From contig NZ_WMDQ01000002.1 in assembly GCF_009707955.1 (NCBI RefSeq), forward strand, positions 682,001 to 746,000: 64,000 nucleotides of DNA. Reading direction: 5' to 3'. Under the pieces are notes generated by a model. The model ran no database searches, had not been told where the DNA came from, and was given only the letters and a program-made list of their open reading frames with translations. Below are positions 1-9,600 of the stretch, piece after piece (within the stretch, counting starts at the first letter, position 1; every line of letters begins with the position of its first letter). This stretch comes from Flavobacterium sp. LC2016-13. Lineage in GTDB: Bacteria; Bacteroidota; Bacteroidia; Flavobacteriales; Flavobacteriaceae. Made by a program: the position numbers and the translations under genes.

Positions 1-434
1 AATTTGTATACTTCGCACATATCATCTCCTTTTACAGAAACTTTATCCATCATAGGAAATGTTACACCATAATTTTGTTGGCAAAAAGCACCAATTTCCT
101 CATTTGTACCAGGTTCCTGAGAAGCAAAATTGTTAGCAGGAAAACCTACAATTACAAAACCTTTATCTTTATATTCTTTATAAACAGCTTCAAGATCTTT
201 ATATTGAGGCGTTAATCCGCATTTTGAAGCGGTATTTACAATTAATATCTTTTTTCCTTTCAGAGACGCAAAATCAAAAGTATTTCCAGATAAATCTTCT
301 ACTTTAAATTGGTAAATAGTTTCTTTTGTCATGGCTTGATCCGTTTTAGGCGTTTTTGTTTTATTGGTTTGCGCTTGGTTTTGGCAGCTAAATAATAATA
401 GAACGCCATACGCTAAACATAATATTTTTTTCAT
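1..434 (-). CDS. Glutathione peroxidase, lipoprotein form (C-terminus cut by window edge)
   Basis: Thiol peroxidase of the GPx family that reduces hydroperoxides at the cell envelope. The first 17 residues form a lipoprotein signal ending in the lipobox LFSC, so the mature protein is probably membrane-anchored. The catalytic motif NTASKCGLTPQ is visible with cysteine in place of selenocysteine, as usual in bacteria, followed by FPANNFASQEPG, the glutamine-bearing second family motif. About 144 residues are seen; the tryptophan-bearing C-terminal part lies outside the window. The start is the ATG at 432-434, directly before the signal peptide. It appears to be transcribed alone; no partner gene is visible upstream. 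Confidence 0.93.
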   Translation of the reverse strand, partial: MKKILCLAYGVLLLFSCQNQAQTNKTKTPKTDQAMTKETIYQFKVEDLSGNTFDFASLKGKKILIVNTASKCGLTPQYKDLEAVYKEYKDKGFVIVGFPANNFASQEPGTNEEIGAFCQQNYGVTFPMMDKVSVKGDDMCEVYK

Positions 435-520
435 TGTTTCTAATTTTTTTATAAAATTAATCAAAATCTGTTTTGATGATTGAGTTTAAGCGCTTTATTT
501 TTTATTAAACTTAAGTTAAA

Positions 521-560
521 TAAAAAAATGAAGCCTAGCGTTAATCAGACGCTAGGCTTC
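521..560 (-). terminator. Rho-independent terminator, minus strand
   Basis: A perfect 11-bp inverted repeat (530-540 with 550-560, stem GAAGCCTAGCG) has a 9-nt loop and is followed on the minus strand by a T-rich tract at 521-529. On the plus strand it is followed by TCCCC, so it works only leftward. It must end a transcript coming from the right, which supports expression of the small minus-strand ORF at 839-976. It also insulates the peroxidase gene. Confidence 0.8.
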
Positions 561-838
561 TCCCCATACAAACAAATCAAACCATGAATTAATCCTTATA
601 TATCTTTTGAGTAACAAAATTTTCTTTTGTTTTTACTCGTTATTTATTAGTTTAAAAATTATAGCTGACGCCTTGGTTTTAATGAAATTATACTATTAAT
701 CAATAAATTACACTAATCTCAAAATATTTTAATTGGCTTGTAAATGTTATTTTAATTTGCTTGGTGTATATTTAGTGTGCATTGATAAAATCTTTCACTT
801 GGAAGTCCAAGGACATCAACTATAAGCTTTATAAATTT
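561..838 (-). other. Gene-poor spacer with an in-frame continuation of the small ORF
   Basis: No gene of normal size is visible. On the minus strand, the frame of the small ORF ending at 839 stays open after its TAA for another 28 codons (838-752) to a second TAA. Those codons read as a plausible peptide containing DVLGLPSERFYQC. The stretch then runs through AT-rich sequence to the minus-strand terminator. It may be a 3' UTR, a decayed gene end, or chance. Confidence 0.4.
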
Positions 839-976
839 TTAATTATTATTAAAATCAATCGAAATACTTAAACGGGCCTTACTATTTTTAAAATTGCTGT
901 CGTTAGAATTTGTAAGTGCCAAAACAGTAGTTAATCCTACAATTAATATTTTCAAATTATTTGTCATATTATTCAT
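839..976 (-). CDS. Small putative secreted peptide, 45 residues
   Basis: I do not recognise this gene. It encodes 45 residues beginning MNNMTNNLKILIVGLTT, with a hydrophobic segment at about residues 8-21 (LKILIVGLTTVLAL) that resembles a signal peptide or single membrane segment, and a polar tail ending in three asparagines. A second ATG at codon 4 is an equally good start. Support for expression is indirect: the strong minus-strand terminator at 521-560 needs an upstream transcript, and this is the only candidate. The frame continues past the stop codon for 28 codons, so a truncation or nonsense change is possible. Confidence 0.4.
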   Translation of the reverse strand: MNNMTNNLKILIVGLTTVLALTNSNDSNFKNSKARLSISIDFNNN

Positions 977-1327
977 GATATTAATTCTTTAATTATTCTA
1001 ATTATTTTACAATTTCAATCTTAAAAAGCGCCGTTTGTAATAATCATCGCAGAGTTGTTTATCGGCATATATTTTAATTCTTACAAATTTGATCTGCTTT
1101 GCTATTTACTGGCACATTTCATTTTATGTTATAATAGCATTTACGTAATAGGATTACTTTTGGTTTTAAAAAACGTGAAAAAAACTTATTTTTTTTCATA
1201 ATCCCTTATTTTGCTAAGGTTTAGACTGTTAAAAAAAATGCGTTTTTCACAAAAAAATAAATTATCTTTATCTCAGAGATCTAAAAAAAGATTCTATAAA
1301 ATTTGTTTAAGCTTAAAAACCACATCT
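977..1327. other. AT-rich spacer before the sigma-factor operon
   Basis: No gene or RNA is recognised here. A TAnnTTTG-type hexamer (TACTTTTG at 1155-1162) could be a -7 element for the sigma/anti-sigma operon, but no convincing -33 TTTG lies at the right distance upstream. The sigma-factor reading frame is open leftward to a TTG at 1211 through basic, low-complexity sequence, which I regard as leader rather than coding. Confidence 0.4.
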
Positions 1328-1858
1328 ATGAGTCAAGAAGAATTATTAGTTTTAATTTATAAAAAAGACGAAAGAGCTTTTACCCATTTGTACGACATGT
1401 ATTCTAAAAGTCTGTTTTCGGTCATTAACGTTTTAATAAAAAACCGCGAAGAAGCCGAAGATGTTTTGCAGGAAGTTTTTGTCAAAATCTGGAAAAACAT
1501 AGATTCCTATAATGAAGGTAAAGGACGATTTTACACCTGGATCCTTAATATAGCTCGTAATACGTCGATTGATAAGTTAAGATCCAAAAATTTTAATAAC
1601 AGCCAAAAAAACCTTTCTTCAGATAATTTCGTAAATCTGTTAGATGACAGTAATAAATTAACTAATAGAATTGATACAATAGGAATTCAGGAGTTTGTAA
1701 AAAAACTAAAACCAAAATGTATTGAGATTATAGATTTATTATTCTTTAAAGGATATACCCAGCAGGAAGCTTCAGAAGAATTAGCAATGCCACTGGGAAC
1801 TGTCAAAACTCAAAACAGAAACTGTATTAACGATTTACGTAATTATTTAAAAATCTAA
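1328..1858 (+). CDS. ECF-type RNA polymerase sigma factor
   Basis: A 176-residue sigma-70 family protein with only regions 2 and 4, as in extracytoplasmic-function sigma factors. Region 2 covers about residues 25-95, with the core-binding stretch AEDVLQEVFVKIWKN and the -10-recognition part FYTWILNIARN. Region 4 at about 120-172 has the helix-turn-helix GYTQQEASEELAMPLGTVKT. The frame is open further upstream, but the ATG at 1328 (MSQEELL) fits the usual ECF N-terminus; the extra 39 codons are lysine-rich and lack homology-like features. Its stop overlaps the start of the next gene, a RskA-like anti-sigma factor, so the two are co-translated and form a regulatory pair. Confidence 0.9.
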   Translation: MSQEELLVLIYKKDERAFTHLYDMYSKSLFSVINVLIKNREEAEDVLQEVFVKIWKNIDSYNEGKGRFYTWILNIARNTSIDKLRSKNFNNSQKNLSSDNFVNLLDDSNKLTNRIDTIGIQEFVKKLKPKCIEIIDLLFFKGYTQQEASEELAMPLGTVKTQNRNCINDLRNYLKI

Positions 1859-2646
1859 TGGAAGCACAAGAATATATAGAATCAGGAATTTTAGAATTGT
1901 ATGTTTACGGTTTATTAACCGAAACTGAAAATCTGGAAATAGCGGAACTGGCTAAAAAGAATCCCGAAGTTGATCATGAAATTATTGAGATAGAAAAAGC
2001 TATTGTAGCCCTGTCATCAAGTTTCTCACCTTTTCACTCGGTAGCTAATTTCGAGAAGATAAAAGCTCGTTTAGAGCTTAAACATGGTAAAGTGGTCGAC
2101 ATGAAACCGGCTTCAAACTGGTCTCAATATGTGGGCTGGGCAGCTTCTGTTTTATTGCTTTTAGGACTTGGATACCAAACCTTAGAGTTAACAAAAACAA
2201 AAGAAGCAATTGCTACTGTTGGCACTGAAAAAAATAAAATTCAAAGAGAATTTGCTTATTTAGATCAACAAAATAAGCAGACTGAGAAAAACTTAACTAT
2301 CGTTAGGGATATCAAAAATACTGGTGTAACACTTGGCGGTCAGGCGGTTTCTCCTACATCATTTGCAAAAGTATATTGGAACAAAGAAACCAAAACTACT
2401 TATATTGATGCTGCAGGTTTACCAAAACCACCAAAAGGAATGGTTTATCAGGTTTGGGCTTTAAAACTTAGTCCGGTACTTACACCAACAAGTATTGGTT
2501 TGTTAAGCGATTTTGAAGGAAATGATCAAAAGATATTCTCTGTAGAGCAAACAGATTCTGCTGAAGCTTTTGGAATTACGCTTGAACCGGCCGGAGGAAG
2601 TTTAACTCCTACTATGGAACAACTGTATACTTTAGGAAAAGTTTAA
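1858..2646 (+). CDS. RskA-like anti-sigma factor
   Basis: A 262-residue membrane anti-sigma factor expected to hold the preceding ECF sigma factor at the inner membrane. The N-terminal 80 residues are the cytoplasmic sigma-binding part, starting with the helix EYIESGILELYVYGLLTETE typical of anti-sigma-K family proteins. One membrane segment lies at about residues 91-107 (YVGWAASVLLLLGLGY). A short coiled-coil linker and the extracytoplasmic RskA C-terminal domain follow (about 165-262, with GMVYQVWALKLSP). Start and stop codons overlap by one base (TAATG) with the sigma gene. The inducing signal cannot be read from the sequence. Confidence 0.87.
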   Translation: MEAQEYIESGILELYVYGLLTETENLEIAELAKKNPEVDHEIIEIEKAIVALSSSFSPFHSVANFEKIKARLELKHGKVVDMKPASNWSQYVGWAASVLLLLGLGYQTLELTKTKEAIATVGTEKNKIQREFAYLDQQNKQTEKNLTIVRDIKNTGVTLGGQAVSPTSFAKVYWNKETKTTYIDAAGLPKPPKGMVYQVWALKLSPVLTPTSIGLLSDFEGNDQKIFSVEQTDSAEAFGITLEPAGGSLTPTMEQLYTLGKV

Positions 2647-2668
2647 AAATCAATTTATTATAAAACTC

Positions 2669-2706
2669 AAAACGCATATTAATTTATTTTAATATGCGTT
2701 TTTTTA
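2669..2706 (+). terminator. Terminator of the sigma/anti-sigma operon
   Basis: A 14-bp inverted repeat, AAAACGCATATTAA with its complement, with a 6-nt loop, is followed by a run of T. It lies 22 bp after the anti-sigma stop codon and separates it from the DoxX-like gene. Confidence 0.8.
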
Positions 2707-2749
2707 TTATTTTTAAAACAAAATAACAACCAAAAAACCAAAATCAAAC

Positions 2750-3136
2750 ATGAACGGAACTTTACTTTTAAGAATTGCAACTGCTATTATACTGCTCTCC
2801 CATTCCGTTATCGGAATTTTTGATAATGGCATAAATGATTTTGGGAACTTATATCTAAATCAGATTGGATTTGCTCCTTTCGGCGTTTTTTTGGCGTGGT
2901 CTATTAAATTATCCCATATTGTTGCGGCTGTGCTTTTGCTTCTTAATAAGTATATAAAACTTGCGGGATTTGTAACCATTTTTGTTTTGATTATGGGAAT
3001 CGTTTTAGTTCATTTTCAGGAAGGCTGGTTTGTTGTTGGCGGCGGAAGAAACGGCGTTGAGTATAACTTTTTATTGATTTGCGTTTTATTGGCTATTATG
3101 TATCCAAACGGTTTGAAAAAACAAAATGAGTTGTAA
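2750..3136 (+). CDS. DoxX-family small membrane protein
   Basis: A 128-residue inner-membrane protein with four hydrophobic segments at about 7-25, 40-63, 68-88 and 104-120. The pattern (short first helix with LSHSVIGIF, then FGVFLAWSIKLSHIVAA, and a GGGRNGVEYNFLL motif before the last helix) fits the DoxX family as found in Bacteroidota. The biochemical role of these stand-alone DoxX proteins is mostly unknown; some are linked to redox or thiol metabolism. It is followed after 17 bp by a DUF3667 membrane protein, so the two may be co-transcribed. Confidence 0.65.
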   Translation: MNGTLLLRIATAIILLSHSVIGIFDNGINDFGNLYLNQIGFAPFGVFLAWSIKLSHIVAAVLLLLNKYIKLAGFVTIFVLIMGIVLVHFQEGWFVVGGGRNGVEYNFLLICVLLAIMYPNGLKKQNEL

Positions 3137-3153
3137 TTCAAAAGAATTTAAAC

Positions 3154-3888
3154 ATGGAAATAATCTGTAAAAACTGTCATCAAATTTACAAAGGTCATTA
3201 TTGTAATAATTGCGGACAATCTGCTGAAACCCATAAAATAAACCTGCATTTTTTGTGGCATGATATTCAGCATGGATTATTTCATTTTGATAAAGGAATT
3301 TTATATTCTGTTAAACAATTATTTACACGACCAGGAGATTCTATAAGAGATTTTATTGAAGGAAAACGCGTAAGGCATTTTAAACCATTGTCTTTAGTCG
3401 TGATTTTGGCAACACTTTACGGGCTTTTGTATCATTATTTTCGTATTAATGTAATACATGCAACGTCGACAGATCCTAAAGTAGATTATTTGAAGTTTAA
3501 TGAATGGATGGCAACGCATTTTTCCTGGGTAACTATCGCTACCATTCCTATTTTTACGTTAGGAACTTATATCTGTTTTAGAAATCAAGGCTATAATTTT
3601 ATAGAATATTTCATTCTAAACACCTTCAAGGCTTCGCAAAAACTCTGCGCCCACATTGTCACATTTCCTTTACTATATATCTTCAATAATACACCACACA
3701 TTCAAAAAGTAACAATTCTGATATACACTATTGATCTTGTTTTAATTTTTTGGACAAATATTCAGTTTTTTAATAAAATATCTAAAACAAAGGCCTTCTT
3801 TTTATCCTTACTGAGCCATATTATATTTTTAGTTTGTTTTATTACACTATTGGTGATCATTTTTATATTGAAAGCAACATTTAATTAA
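3154..3888 (+). CDS. DUF3667 domain membrane protein with zinc ribbon
   Basis: A 244-residue protein starting with a short zinc-ribbon-like motif made of two cysteine pairs (CKNCHQ at residues 5-10 and CNNCGQ at 17-22). An amphipathic region carries the family signature of DUF3667 (DKGILYSVKQLFTRPG, then IRDFIEGKRVRHFKPL). Four to five membrane helices follow to the C-terminus. The function of DUF3667 is not known; it is common in flavobacteria. The cysteine pairs suggest metal binding on the cytoplasmic face. It is probably transcribed with the DoxX-like gene upstream and lies just before the arsenic operon without a clear terminator between them. Confidence 0.75.
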   Translation: MEIICKNCHQIYKGHYCNNCGQSAETHKINLHFLWHDIQHGLFHFDKGILYSVKQLFTRPGDSIRDFIEGKRVRHFKPLSLVVILATLYGLLYHYFRINVIHATSTDPKVDYLKFNEWMATHFSWVTIATIPIFTLGTYICFRNQGYNFIEYFILNTFKASQKLCAHIVTFPLLYIFNNTPHIQKVTILIYTIDLVLIFWTNIQFFNKISKTKAFFLSLLSHIIFLVCFITLLVIIFILKATFN

Positions 3889-3946
3889 TACATTCCAAAA
3901 ATGAAATTTTCAGGTTTTTCCTTTTTTTATAAAAATCTATATCGTA

Positions 3947-3958
3947 ATATTGCAATAT
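3947..3958 (+). promoter_or_regulatory. Putative ArsR operator palindrome
   Basis: A perfect 12-bp palindrome ATATTGCAATAT lies 12 bp before the arsR start codon. A diverged copy of the half-site precedes it (ATATCGTA at 3939-3946). Members of the ArsR family bind such AT-rich dyads over their own promoters and release them when arsenite binds, so this is the likely autoregulatory site of the arsenic operon. Assignment rests on position and symmetry. Confidence 0.55.
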
Positions 3959-3970
3959 AAAAATAAAACG

Positions 3971-4303
3971 ATGGGAATTACTAAATCAGATCATTTTACA
4001 GACAATCAAAATGAATTGGCCATTTTAGCAAAAGCTTTAGGTCATCCGGCCCGAATTGCCATTATACAATACTTGCTTAAAGTAAATACTTGTATTTGTG
4101 GTGATATTGTAAACGAGCTTCCTCTTTCTCAACCTACAATTTCCCAACATTTAAAAGAGCTTAAAAATGCCGGATTAATTAAAGGAAATATAGAAGGAAA
4201 TGCCATCTGTTATTGCATTAACGAAACTGGATTTGAAAAAATTAGAGGCTTTTTTGATGTTGTAACGCTTCATCTGGAGAAAAGAAAAAACGAATGTTGT
4301 TAA
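3971..4303 (+). CDS. arsR: ArsR-family metalloid-responsive repressor
   Basis: A 110-residue winged-helix repressor. The family core is clear: [16 protein letters not shown] (helix 1-2), then the recognition helix [19 protein letters not shown] and the wing. The metal-binding motif TCICGDIV sits in the third helix, as in classical arsenite sensors (ELCVCDL-type), and a second cysteine pair closes the protein. The ATG at 3971 was chosen: the alternative TTG at 3950 lies inside the operator palindrome. It heads a tight four-gene arsenic operon and probably represses it through the palindrome just upstream. Confidence 0.92.
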   Translation: MGITKSDHFTDNQNELAILAKALGHPARIAIIQYLLKVNTCICGDIVNELPLSQPTISQHLKELKNAGLIKGNIEGNAICYCINETGFEKIRGFFDVVTLHLEKRKNECC

Positions 4304-4321
4304 TCATTAAATCAAATTATT

Positions 4322-4795
4322 ATGAAACTTTCAGAAATTAAAAAAATATTAAATAGTGTTGAAACAGTAAATTTTCAATTGCCTAACGGAAATTTTGTTC
4401 CGGAACATTTTCATGTAACTGAAGTAGGTTTAATTACTAAAAATTTTATCGATTGTGGCGGAGTTGTTCGTAAAGAAACTGTTGTAAACTTTCAGCTTTG
4501 GGATGCTAACGATTTTGAGCATCGCTTAAAACCTCAAAAATTAATTCACATTATCGAACTTTCAGAAAAAGTTTTAGGAATTGAAGATTTTGAAATTGAA
4601 GTAGAATATCAGGATCAAACCATTGGGAAATACGATTTAGGTTTTAATGGAAAAGATTTTGAATTATTAAATAAAACTACAGCTTGTCTGGCTCAAGATC
4701 AATGTGGAATTCCTGCAGAGAAACCAAAGCTTAAATTAACTCAATTAAACGCCGATAGCGGAAATTCTTGTGCTCCCGGCGGCGGATGTTGTTAA
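4322..4795 (+). CDS. DUF6428 family protein with C-terminal cysteine cluster
   Basis: A 157-residue soluble protein of the family I know as DUF6428, which occurs beside arsR in Bacteroidota. Its biochemical role is not established. The N-terminal 110 residues contain the family pattern (HFHVTEVGLITKNFIDCGG, VNFQLWDANDF). The tail carries cysteines at TTACLAQDQCG and ends in SCAPGGGCC, a likely site for arsenite or another thiophilic metal. Placed between the ArsR repressor (18 bp upstream) and the arsenate reductase-like gene (15 bp downstream), it may be a metallochaperone or sensor. That role is an inference from the cysteines and context. Confidence 0.72.
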   Translation: MKLSEIKKILNSVETVNFQLPNGNFVPEHFHVTEVGLITKNFIDCGGVVRKETVVNFQLWDANDFEHRLKPQKLIHIIELSEKVLGIEDFEIEVEYQDQTIGKYDLGFNGKDFELLNKTTACLAQDQCGIPAEKPKLKLTQLNADSGNSCAPGGGCC

Positions 4796-4810
4796 TTAAT
4801 ATTTGTAGCT

Positions 4811-5443
4811 ATGACCAATTCAAATAGATTATTTCCTGAAATACAAGAAATTATTACTTCTTTTAATTTTGAAACGATTAGTGTAGAACGTAAAAATGTT
4901 TTGCAACCGCTAATTGATTTTATTCAATCGAAAACTGATGCTAAGCAAGAAATCAGACTAAATTTAATTTGCACCCACAATTCAAGAAGAAGTCATTTAT
5001 CGCAAGTTTGGGCGCAAACGGCAGCTTATTATTATGATATAAAAAATGTTTTTTGCTATTCAGGCGGTACTGAAGCAACCACTTTATTTCCTAAAGTTGC
5101 CGAAATTCTGGAAAAGGAAGGTTTTAAAATTAAAAAGCTTTCAGAACAAAATAATCCGGTTTATGCTATAAAATTTGCTCAGGATTCAGCACCTGTTATT
5201 GGATTTTCTAAAACATATGATGATGATTTTAATCCTGAAAATGGTTTTGCAGCTATTATGACGTGCTCACAAGCTGATGAAGGTTGTCCTTTTATAGCAG
5301 GTGCTGAAAAAAGAATTCCTATTACATACGAAGACCCTAAAATCTTTGATAATTCAGATGAACAAGATGAAAAATATCAGGAACGAAGCCTTCAAATTGG
5401 TTTAGAAATGTTTTATGTTTTCTCTCAAATTAAAAAGCAATAA
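4811..5443 (+). CDS. Arsenate reductase-like protein of the low-molecular-weight phosphatase fold
   Basis: A 210-residue protein with the phosphate/arsenate-binding P-loop CTHNSRRS at residues 54-61, the CX5R signature of low-molecular-weight protein tyrosine phosphatases and thioredoxin-type arsenate reductases. It is longer than classical ArsC (about 130 residues) because of an extra N-terminal helix region and insertions. Further cysteines ([12 protein letters not shown]) follow about 90 residues later, in the place where ArsC resolving cysteines sit. The arsenic operon context favours arsenate reduction feeding the downstream arsenite exporter. The stop overlaps the acr3 start by one base. 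Confidence 0.82.
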   Translation: MTNSNRLFPEIQEIITSFNFETISVERKNVLQPLIDFIQSKTDAKQEIRLNLICTHNSRRSHLSQVWAQTAAYYYDIKNVFCYSGGTEATTLFPKVAEILEKEGFKIKKLSEQNNPVYAIKFAQDSAPVIGFSKTYDDDFNPENGFAAIMTCSQADEGCPFIAGAEKRIPITYEDPKIFDNSDEQDEKYQERSLQIGLEMFYVFSQIKKQ

Positions 5444-6507
5444 TGTTAATAGATCAATCTAGTCCAGTTATAGGCCGAAAAAAGCTTAATTTTCTCGATC
5501 GTTTCCTAACGCTTTGGATTTTCATAGCGATGGCAATTGGAGTTTCAATTGGATATTTTATTCCGTCAAGCGGAAATATAATAAACACATTTTCCAAAGG
5601 AAGTACCAATATTCCATTAGCAATTGGACTTATTTTAATGATGTATCCTCCTCTTGCAAAAGTAAAGTATGAACGAATGCTGAATGTTTTTAAAAATGTA
5701 AAAGTACTTGGTGCATCATTAGTTTTAAATTGGATTATTGGTCCAACTCTTATGTTTGCTTTGGCATTATTATTTTTACAGGGATATCCAGAATATATGA
5801 TCGGACTGATTTTAATTGGATTAGCGCGTTGTATAGCGATGGTTGTTGTCTGGAATGATCTTGCAGATGGAGACAGAGAATATGCGGCAGGATTAATTGC
5901 TTTAAATAGTATTTTTCAGGTTCTTCTTTATAGTTTTTACGCTTATATTTTCATAACCATATTACCTCCATTTTTTGGATATTCAGGTTTTAATATAGCT
6001 ATAAGTATTAGTCAGATTGCAGAGAGTGTGGGTATTTATTTAGGAATTCCGTTTGCACTTGGCATAATTAGCCGCTATATTTTGATAAAATATAAAGGCG
6101 AAGAATGGTTCCAGAATAAATATTTGCCTTTTATTTCTCCCATCACTTTGATAGCTCTACTATTTACGATTGTAATTATGTTTAGCTTAAAGGGAAAATT
6201 AATTGTTGAGATTCCACTAGATGTTATTAGAATTGCAATACCATTAGCACTATATTTCGTGATCATGTTTATCCTTAGCTTTTTCATCGGAAAATATTTT
6301 GGAGCTGATTACTCTAAAAGTACAGCAATTGCATTTACAGCAACTGGAAATAATTTTGAGCTTGCAATTGCCGTTGCGATTGGTGTATTTGGAATTAATA
6401 GCGGTCAGGCTTTTGCTGGCGTAATTGGTCCTTTGGTTGAAGTTCCAGCCTTAATTGCTTTGGTAAATGTCGCTTTTTGGTTTCGAAAGAAATATTTTTC
6501 ATCTTAA
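5443..6507 (+). CDS. ACR3-family arsenite efflux transporter
   Basis: A 354-residue inner-membrane carrier with about ten helices. It is assigned to ACR3 (bile acid:sodium symporter superfamily) from the signature [18 protein letters not shown], which contains the conserved cysteine near residue 130 needed for arsenite export. The second core motif is in [17 protein letters not shown] and the [10 protein letters not shown] segment near the C-terminus. It is the last gene of the ars operon, with its ATG overlapping the stop of the reductase gene. Together the four genes give sensing, reduction and export of arsenic. Confidence 0.93.
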   Translation: MLIDQSSPVIGRKKLNFLDRFLTLWIFIAMAIGVSIGYFIPSSGNIINTFSKGSTNIPLAIGLILMMYPPLAKVKYERMLNVFKNVKVLGASLVLNWIIGPTLMFALALLFLQGYPEYMIGLILIGLARCIAMVVVWNDLADGDREYAAGLIALNSIFQVLLYSFYAYIFITILPPFFGYSGFNIAISISQIAESVGIYLGIPFALGIISRYILIKYKGEEWFQNKYLPFISPITLIALLFTIVIMFSLKGKLIVEIPLDVIRIAIPLALYFVIMFILSFFIGKYFGADYSKSTAIAFTATGNNFELAIAVAIGVFGINSGQAFAGVIGPLVEVPALIALVNVAFWFRKKYFSS

Positions 6508-6565
6508 ACAAATAACATTTACACTTAAAGAAATTAAACATCTTTAAAATCAAATATTCATTCAT

Positions 6566-6600
6566 AAAAAAAGGTTCAACTTACGTTGAACCTTTTTTAT
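6566..6600. terminator. Bidirectional terminator between acr3 and ccsBA
   Basis: The inverted repeat AAAAAAGGTTCAAC / GTTGAACCTTTTTT with a 4-nt loop has A and T tracts on both sides. It can end the arsenic operon on the plus strand and the cytochrome biogenesis gene on the minus strand, which converge here. Confidence 0.85.
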
Positions 6601-6609
6601 GAAAATTAA

Positions 6610-9600
6610 TTATTTTTTGCTTTTATAATATTTTCTATATTTTGGATATGTTAAAGCTCCAATGACTGAAATTGTTCCCAACGAATACCAAATCCAGCTT
6701 AGTGAATGCGCTTCTCCACTTGCGTACGAGTGTAAACCAACCAAATGGAAGTTTACTCCATAATACGTAAACAAAATCGATACAAAGGCATACATACTCA
6801 TTAAATTGAAGAACCATTTACCTCTTAAAGAAGGAACAAAACGTGCGTGAATTACGAACGCATAAACCATAATTGAGATTAATGCCCAGGTTTCTTTTGG
6901 ATCCCATCCCCAGTAACGTCCCCAACTTTCGTTTGCCCATTGTCCTCCAAGGAAGTTACCAATGGTTAACATAATCAAACCAATTGTCAATGACATTTCG
7001 TTGATATAAGTGATTTCTTTTATGTTTAAGCTCATTTTGGCTTTGTTTTTTTCATTGGTAAAGAAAATCAATACCAAGGCAACAAAACCTAAAATCATTC
7101 CAAGAGCAAAAGGTCCGTAACTTGCTACAATTACTGCAACGTGAATCATTAACCAATACGAGTTCAATACAGGCTGTAAATTAGCAATTTCAGGATCAAT
7201 CCAGTTTGCGTTTGCGGCCATGAAAATCATTGAAGTAACAAATGCTGCAGATGCTACAGTAAGTTTCGATTTTCTGTCGAAAGCTAAACCAAAGAACATC
7301 GTTGCCCACGCTACATATACAATTGCTTCATAAGCATTACTCCACGGTGCATGCCCGGAAATATACCAACGAGCGATTAAAGCTACGGTATGAAGTGCAA
7401 ATATTAACCCTATCAAAATATGGAAACCATTTACAGTGTAGCGTAAAAACTTTTTCTCAAAGAAAATGTTAAATAAAGTAAAAATCAACATAAAAATACC
7501 GGCAAGTGAATACCAATAAAACATTTTTGGTAAAATATTATAGGTATTATAGGCAATTTCAAGATCGATTTTTCTTTCGCCAGGACGTACTGCGCTTCCA
7601 AATTTCTTTTGAAAGCCATTAATACTTTCTACCAACTGATCGGCTGTAGTAAAGTTTTTAGAAATCGAACCATTATTTAAAGCACTAAAATACATAGGTA
7701 AAATTTGCTTTACATAAGTAGAATCCATGCCTTTTAAACCTGCGTTTTGTATTTCTAAATAAGAAATCCATTTATTGCCGGGATCATTTGGAATTGGAAA
7801 TATTTTTAAAATACTTCCGCTTAAAGCAGATTCCATTAAGTTTACTTTCTTATCAGTTTCAATAAAATCTTTCTCAAAATTATTTGGATTCGCTGCTTTA
7901 TATGCTGCATCTAAATAAGGAGAAAGTTTATAATTTCCGTTTTCATCAAAGAATTTTACAAAAGGAGCAAATTTAGCTTCTTTCTCAATTCCGATAATTC
8001 TGCGAATACTGTCGTTTTCAGGTTTGATGTAAATTATAGGAATCTGAATCCAAACCTGAGCATATTGTGTCATAGACAAAAATACCTGATCAGAATTCAT
8101 TCCGTTATACTTATCATCATGGCTTACTTTTCTCAATAATTCAGATGAGAAAGTATTAATAGGCTTCATTCTTCCTCCCGCATCCTGAATAATCAAGCGT
8201 CCAAATTTAGCGGCATGCGCTTCCGGAGCTTTATAAATAGACAATAACGAATCTAATTGTTTTTGACTTGGCGGAGCGGTAACGTGATTGGCATGATCAT
8301 TAGGATCTGCTGTATGATTATGATCGTGTCCAGGTGTGTGAACGTGAGGTGCTTGTGCAAAACCACTCAAACCAATCATTAAAACCAAAATGGTAATTAA
8401 TTTTTCTTTTTTCTTTTTAACAACTTCTAATTTGCGTTTTAAATCTGCAAAACGAGAATGTTTGGTAAACATGATAGCCATTAATCCAAAAAACAATATA
8501 AAATAGCCTAAATAAGTAATTGAAGTTCCCCACCAATCGTGGTTTACAGATAATACAGTTCCTTTTTCGTCCGGATCAAATGAAGATTGGAAAAAACGGT
8601 ATCCTTTATGGTCTAAAACGTGGTTCATATAAATATCAGCATCAAAAGTTTCAGCTGAATCCTGAACGGTAACTTTACTTTCAAAAGCAGAATAACTTTT
8701 TTCTGTTCCCGGATATTTTGTAGCAATAAAATCGTTTAATTTAATTTTAAAAGGTAAAACATACGCTTTACTTCCATAAAATAAAGAATATTCTATTTTA
8801 CCAATTTTAACGGTTTGAGGCTCTCCTACACTTCCTTTAGAACCTAAAAGTCGTACTTCTTTTTCCTGGCCTTCAGCTTTTACTTTAACAATTAAAGCAT
8901 CAGTATGCGATTTTGCTTTAAAATCTTTACTTGATTCATAATCAACAATTCCTTTTACAGCAGGATCCGGAAAAACAATTCGGATATCACCAATACTATA
9001 TAACGAACGCATCATTAAAGGCTGAACATTATCTTTGGTTACAGTTCCTTTTAGTTTATCTGCCATTCGCATAAATTCCCCTTCAAAAGGAGTTTGAATG
9101 GTATATTTTTCACCTTTTGTATTAATATTTATGGCACCGTCTGTCTGCTTATTCAAAGCAAATAAAACGTTATGAATGTTCTGAACTTCACCTTCTTTCA
9201 GGAAATGTTCTTCACGTCCGCCAGCACCGGCTTCAACTAATTTTAAGTATAAAGTTCCGTTAGCGGTTGGTTTTATCGTTTCTTTCGCTCCCATAATATA
9301 GTTTACGTAACTCACTTCAAAAGGAGTTTCATCAAACTTTCCTGAAATCGAAAAATCATTATTGGTAACCGGCGAAAGCAAAAGGCTTTTATCAAAAACC
9401 CTGCGTTTCATTTCGCCTTTATATTCTCCATCTGCAAAAACAGTGATGAATGTTTTGTCTGAATAAATTTGGTTTTCTGCTGCACCTTCACGGATTGGCA
9501 TCATTCCTTCGTAACTAATATAACGTGTAATAAAAGCTCCTAAAATGATAAAAACAAAAGCAATATGAAGTAAAAAAGTGGCCCATTTTTCTTTTTTAAG

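Noticed and set aside
1211..1327. Upstream extension of the first ECF sigma gene to a TTG
   Set aside because: The 39 added residues are basic and low in complexity, and the ATG at 1328 matches the family start.
6075..6287. Minus-strand ORF of 70 codons inside acr3
   Set aside because: It lies wholly in the antisense of a clear ACR3 gene, with composition expected of a reverse frame of a membrane protein.
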